Shown here: piece by piece, positions 60,657-64,000 of the stretch | Layout: each line of letters opens with the position of its first letter | Position numbering within the stretch: the first letter of the stretch is position 1 | Source: Butyrivibrio sp. LC3010 | GTDB taxonomy: Bacteria; Bacillota; Clostridia; Lachnospirales; Lachnospiraceae | Assembly (NCBI RefSeq): GCF_000424385.1 | Contig: NZ_AUJU01000022.1 | Coordinates: forward strand, 1 to 64,000 | Length of the DNA stretch: 64,000 bases | Direction of reading: 5' to 3' | Made by a program: the position numbers and the translations under genes | The notes under the pieces: model-generated | Databases searched by the model: none | The model's input: only the letters and a program-made list of their open reading frames with translations | What the model was told of the DNA's origin: nothing

Positions 60657-60689
60657 AATCCCTACTGCCATATTTCGGCAACAGGGATT
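60657..60689 (-). terminator. folA: terminator of folA
   Basis: AATCCCT-A-CTGCC pairs with GGCA-A-CAGGGATT around a small loop, followed on the minus strand by TTTGTTT. It starts 27 bp after the folA stop. Confidence 0.85.
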
Positions 60690-60715
60690 CTATAATCATT
60701 TCGATATGCAATTAA

Positions 60716-61210
60716 TTATTCAGATACTCTCTTATAGGTCCTGAAGGTATAGGTTGTATCAAAATATGCCTGTTCTTCACTCTCCTCATAAAGTACCCAG
60801 TCAGGATCCTCGTCTAGATTAGTAAAGAATCTGTCTGCCTCAAAGGTTCTGTCAATCTTTGTTACAATGCAGGTATCGCACATAGGAAGAAGCTGCTCAT
60901 AAACGCTGGCACCGCCTATGCAATATACGATATCAGTATCATACTCTTTAATAGCTTCTTTGAGTTCATCAATATCATGAACAACAGTGGCATTCTTTAC
61001 CTCATAATCTGAATTGGTTGAAAGTATTATGTTCTTTCTTCCTTCAAGAGGCTGCTGTCCGGGAAAAGTCTCAAGTGTTTTTCTTCCATAGACAAGAACC
61101 TTCCCCATGGTCTCTGCTCTGAAATTCTTCATATCATTGGGAATTCTTATAAGGAGCTGTCCCTTATTTCCTATTGCCCAATGTTCGTCTGCTGATAAGA
61201 TAATCTTCAT
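60716..61210 (-). CDS. folA: dihydrofolate reductase
   Basis: FolA regenerates tetrahydrofolate with NADPH and is needed after thymidylate synthase. The 164-residue protein shows the start IILSADEHWAIGNKGQLLIRIPNDMKNFRAETMG, VYGRKTLETFP and VYCIGGASVYEQLLP, all typical. It follows thyA by about 150 bp, beyond a terminator, and keeps its own GGAGG site. Confidence 0.95.
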   Translation of the reverse strand: MKIILSADEHWAIGNKGQLLIRIPNDMKNFRAETMGKVLVYGRKTLETFPGQQPLEGRKNIILSTNSDYEVKNATVVHDIDELKEAIKEYDTDIVYCIGGASVYEQLLPMCDTCIVTKIDRTFEADRFFTNLDEDPDWVLYEESEEQAYFDTTYTFRTYKRVSE

Positions 61211-61311
61211 TTTATTCCTCCTGTATAAACAATAGTCTATATCTGACTAAACCGTAAACATCCAAAAAACGTACTCTAATGGTACTCACACAACTTCTAC
61301 TTTTTTATCAT

Positions 61312-61351
61312 AAAAACCCCTGATATGTAAATAAATATCACATATCAGGGG
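61312..61351 (-). terminator. thyA: terminator of thyA
   Basis: CCCCTGATATG and CATATCAGGGG form a perfect 11-bp stem (61317-61351) with TTTTT following on the minus strand. It lies 8 bp after the thyA stop. Confidence 0.93.
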
Positions 61352-61359
61352 ATTAAGTT

Positions 61360-62211
61360 TTATATTGCTATCGGTATATTCTGTATCTGCTCTCCTGCTA
61401 CTTCATAGTTTTCAAGAGATACATCGTTTCTTGTAAACTGATAAAAATCATGGATATCAGGGTTTAAGCTGAATTTCGGTGCCGGCTTTGGCTCTCTCTT
61501 AATCAGCTCCTTGATGATATCTACATGTCTGTCATAAATATGTGCATCAGCAATTACATGTACCAGCTCACCCACATTCATATCACATACCTGAGCCAGC
61601 ATGTGAACAAGAACAGAATACTGAACAACATTCCAGTTATTTGCTGCAAGTACATCCTGTGAGCGCTGATTAAGGATTGCATTAAGTGTCAGCTTATCTT
61701 CACCTTTTTTCTGTGTAACATTGAAGGTCATGCTATAGGCACAGGGGTAAAGGTTCATCTCAGACAGATCCTGGTGTACATAAATGTTAGTCATTATCCT
61801 TCTGCTGAAGGGATTGTTCTTAAGATCGTAAATCACTCTGTCTACCTGATCGAACATTCCCTCTTTATACTTGTGCTTGACGCCCATCTGATAGCCATAG
61901 GCTTTTCCTATAGATCCGTTCTCATCTGCCCATTCATCCCACACATGGCTGTGAAGATCATTGATATTATTGGACTTCTGCTGCCATATCCAGAGCATCT
62001 CATCTGTAGCACTCTTAAGTGCGGTCTTTCTAAGTGTCATAATCGGGAACTCTTTTGAAAGATCGTAACGATTGACTACTCCAAATTTCTTGATAGTGTA
62101 CGCCGGAGTCCCGTCCTCCCAGTGAGGGCGAACTTTTTCACCCTCTGTACTGGTTCCGTTTTCCAGGATATCCTTACACATATTTATAAAAATCTCATCA
62201 GCTTTACTCAC
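61360..62211 (-). CDS. thyA: thymidylate synthase
   Basis: ThyA methylates dUMP to dTMP using methylene-tetrahydrofolate. The 283-residue protein contains the catalytic Cys in LYPCAYSMTFNV, NQRSQDVLAANNWNVVQYSVL with the substrate-binding Arg and Asn, and HIYDRHVD. The start is GTG at 62211 with CGGAGGA about 7 bases upstream. It lies 21 bp after the BspA-type gene but ends with a strong terminator before folA. Confidence 0.95.
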   Translation of the reverse strand: MSKADEIFINMCKDILENGTSTEGEKVRPHWEDGTPAYTIKKFGVVNRYDLSKEFPIMTLRKTALKSATDEMLWIWQQKSNNINDLHSHVWDEWADENGSIGKAYGYQMGVKHKYKEGMFDQVDRVIYDLKNNPFSRRIMTNIYVHQDLSEMNLYPCAYSMTFNVTQKKGEDKLTLNAILNQRSQDVLAANNWNVVQYSVLVHMLAQVCDMNVGELVHVIADAHIYDRHVDIIKELIKREPKPAPKFSLNPDIHDFYQFTRNDVSLENYEVAGEQIQNIPIAI

Positions 62212-62232
62212 TGTACTTCCTCCGAGTTATTA

Positions 62233-63522
62233 TTAAAGCTTATATTTTGCGCCTGCAGTGATCTTCTTCTTCAGAAGCTTTTTGTATGCTGTCTTATGAG
62301 CTCTGTCAGGGCAATATACAGATGCCTTCTTCTGAACATTTTTGAATGCGTCTTTTCCTACTATGTTAAGAGACAGGGTCTTGAATCTGATGTTCTTAAG
62401 ATTCTTGCAATCACAGAAAGCAGCCTTCCTGATTCTGGTGATGTTTGAACCGATCTCAAGGTTCTTAATCTTTGCGTTGCCCTTAAATGCATTCTTCTCA
62501 ATCTCAGTTACAAGATAAGGAATACCACCGATTGTTACCTTATCCGGAATCTTAAGTGTCTTGGGTACGCTGTTCTTATTAGTAAGACCTGTAACAGTAA
62601 CAGTACCTGTTCCGTCACCCTTTACACTGGTGATCTTGTATGTAAAGCCATCTGACTTTGCCTGAGCATTCTTAGGAACAACTATTGTGTAATATTCAGT
62701 AGGTGAATATACACAGTTGGAAACCTCTATTGTGCTCTCAAGTGCTGATCTGTAGTTCTGGATTGAACCAAGTCTGATGCGAATCTTATTTGCAGGATAA
62801 CCAAGTGCAAGAAGATCAGGATCGTTAGCCTTTAAGGTATATGTCTTTACTCCGCCGTTTCCAATATACTTTGTCCTTGTGTTGTCTCCATACTTAAGCT
62901 CAAGCTGGAATCCATCATATGAACAAAGGCTGTTATAGGTATTGGCCTTCTGCTCATTGTTCCAGGTAAAGGTCATGGATCCATCAGGATTGGCAACTGC
63001 CTTGAAATCACCTGCAGGAACAAACGGAACAAACTTAACGCAAAGCTTGTTTACAACGTCGATATGTCTTGAAGTGCTGTCACCATCAAAGGTTGACATG
63101 TGAATATAGTAAAACTTTTCCTTCTCAAGACCGCTGACAGGCATAACAATGTCAATTATTCTGGTGCCGCCATCCTCTCTGTAGGAAACGCCATCACCGC
63201 CTGTAGCTTCCTTTATAACAGTGCCGTACTGATCCTTGATCTGTACAGTTGTCTTACCGTTTGTCTTCTTATCTCCACACTTGATCTTGGTTGCAAAGCT
63301 AAGGAGATATACTCCTTCATCTTTCCCTGTCTTGAATTTGTAGAAATATGAAGCATTATCAGTTACAGCCTCTTCATAATAATGTGTGTTGTAGCTAAGC
63401 TCTGTAGCCTGCTGCTGGGTAGAATACCCATGGATAAGATCCCCTTCTTCTGCGTGTACACTCATAGGAAGTGCTGCTGCCAGCATCAAGCATGCAAACG
63501 CAGTTACTATTCTTTTTTTCAT
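62233..63522 (-). CDS. secreted protein with BspA-type leucine-rich repeats
   Basis: The 429-residue protein has a signal peptide (to about residue 24), a beta-rich N-terminal region (about 30-155, like a pre-peptidase C-terminal or CUB-type sandwich), a fibronectin-like segment (about 155-275) and a C-terminal BspA-type LRR_5 region (about 310-400: KNAFKGNAKIKNLEIGSNITRIRKAAFCDCKNLKNIRF). No cell-wall anchor is visible. Such proteins mediate adhesion or bind other surface proteins. GAGGGA precedes the ATG. Confidence 0.82.
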   Translation of the reverse strand: MKKRIVTAFACLMLAAALPMSVHAEEGDLIHGYSTQQQATELSYNTHYYEEAVTDNASYFYKFKTGKDEGVYLLSFATKIKCGDKKTNGKTTVQIKDQYGTVIKEATGGDGVSYREDGGTRIIDIVMPVSGLEKEKFYYIHMSTFDGDSTSRHIDVVNKLCVKFVPFVPAGDFKAVANPDGSMTFTWNNEQKANTYNSLCSYDGFQLELKYGDNTRTKYIGNGGVKTYTLKANDPDLLALGYPANKIRIRLGSIQNYRSALESTIEVSNCVYSPTEYYTIVVPKNAQAKSDGFTYKITSVKGDGTGTVTVTGLTNKNSVPKTLKIPDKVTIGGIPYLVTEIEKNAFKGNAKIKNLEIGSNITRIRKAAFCDCKNLKNIRFKTLSLNIVGKDAFKNVQKKASVYCPDRAHKTAYKKLLKKKITAGAKYKL

Positions 63523-63883
63523 ACCATTTCCCTCGCTATTAAAAAATACAAAACTTCCGGCACATTCATAAAACTAAACAAATAATGTGTTTTACAAACA
63601 TACCACATACAACATATAGTCTACCACAAAGAATTCTTAGAAACAATTAGCCGCAAAAAAACTTCCCGCACCTCCTGTCAGAGTACCTGGGAGGCGGTGT
63701 GGGAAGTCGTTTTTACAGAATATTTAATTCATTGATATAGGTTTCAAGCGATACTTTTTACACCTACATCATTTACTATATTTTGACTTATTGATTACTC
63801 AATTTTGAAAATTTACTCCTTACCGGTTATGACTTTTCGAACGATAAAAAGGAAAAACCGTTCAAAATCCTGTTTATAAATAC
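63523..63883. other. 361-bp intergenic region
   Basis: No gene is visible. It contains the upstream region of the BspA-type gene and one strong bidirectional hairpin at 63655-63715; the remaining sequence is AT-rich with only a weak GAACG/CGTTC pair near 63840-63870. Confidence 0.6.
63655..63715. terminator. bidirectional terminator
   Basis: ACTTCCC-G-CACCTCC and the complementary GGGAGGCGGTGTGGGAAGT-type arm form a long stem (63661-63707). A run of seven T residues follows on the minus strand and TTTTT on the plus strand. It probably ends the partial gene at 63884. Confidence 0.85.
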
Positions 63884-64000
63884 TCAGTTCTCCCACTTAT
63901 CACATAGGGCAAGAATCTGATCAGCAAATTTTGCCTTATCCTTATTGGTCATACCCTCGCTCCTTGCAATGATCGCAGTAAGTCTTGCACCTGCAGCCTT
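63884..64000 (-). CDS. C-terminal end of an unidentified gene (cut by window edge)
   Basis: The last 38 codons plus stop of a minus-strand frame are open to the window end: KAAGARLTAIIARSEGMT followed by NKDKAKFADQILALCDKWEN. The helical, charged composition fits many soluble proteins. I do not recognise a family from this fragment, and reality of the gene rests on the terminator downstream and the long open frame. Confidence 0.5.
   Translation of the reverse strand, partial: KAAGARLTAIIARSEGMTNKDKAKFADQILALCDKWEN

Noticed and set aside
1..64000. tRNA, rRNA, CRISPR array or prophage
   Set aside because: I found no clover-leaf 3' ends, no conserved rRNA sequence, no spaced identical direct repeats with spacers, and no phage structural genes.

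Overview
The window reads as chromosome of a low-GC anaerobic clostridium, most likely a rumen or gut Lachnospiraceae member close to Butyrivibrio or Pseudobutyrivibrio. This is inferred from the A+T-rich intergenic DNA, the BspA-type leucine-rich protein, the GGGtGRT protein beside a NifU-like protein, the small protein often catalogued as 'endosialidase' in this family, and the many hybrid histidine kinases. Almost every gene lies on the minus strand; only one (54514-55164) is on the plus strand. I found no tRNA, rRNA, CRISPR or prophage.

Layout. 1-1783: a complete IS4-family insertion sequence whose left inverted repeat starts at base 1. 1923-6117: a RelA/SpoT-like synthetase, a membrane-anchored DUF3298-type protein and a lipoprotein; the last two share an upstream motif pair. 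6265-9212: larE, a MATE exporter and larB (nickel-pincer cofactor). 9333-13240: a free DegV protein, a GH36 alpha-galactosidase and its TetR neighbour. 13276-22619: signalling cluster 1 (two overlapping hybrid kinases, two pseudoreceiver-receiver proteins, a REC-GGDEF-EAL protein, an HPt protein). 22788-28304: branched-chain amino-acid ABC transporter plus a cytidylate-kinase-like protein. 28575-35380: radA, a small conserved protein, clpC with a lysine-rich tail, a GntR regulator and an SH3-domain membrane protein. 35778-39464: purE-purM-purN-purD. 39637-46605: signalling cluster 2 (REC with a pseudo-HPt, two overlapping hybrid kinases, a small membrane protein) led by pyrE; pyrF follows. 47854-54261: signalling cluster 3 (pseudoreceiver-receiver, hybrid kinase, GGDEF-EAL-GGDEF protein, small orphan). 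54514-64000: YczE-like membrane protein, CbbX/SpoVK-like AAA+ ATPase, GH25 lysozyme with a Big2-like region, GGGtGRT/NifU-like pair, folA-thyA, a BspA-type protein and the end of an unidentified gene.

The most unusual content is a repeated phosphorelay module. Clusters 1 and 2 each hold two membrane hybrid histidine kinases whose genes overlap by 4 bp. The second kinase of each pair carries a DegV-like (fatty-acid-binding family) domain after its receiver. Kinases and receivers look intact throughout, but in cluster 2 both HPt-like domains have lost the phospho-accepting histidine (Glu and Arg in its place), while clusters 1 and 3 keep it. The three GGDEF domains in the window are all degenerate, whereas both EAL domains keep their signature residues, so any c-di-GMP output visible here is hydrolysis. 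My working inference is that lipid or fatty-acid status is sensed by DegV-kinases and passed through shared HPt proteins to pseudoreceiver-receiver and EAL outputs.

Several non-coding structures also stand out: a hairpin-rich element placed the same way ahead of livJ and purD, a palindrome sitting between the -35 and -10 of the livJ promoter, a structured pyrE leader, a hairpin that hides the transposase ribosome-binding site, and a roughly 47-bp intergenic tandem repeat.
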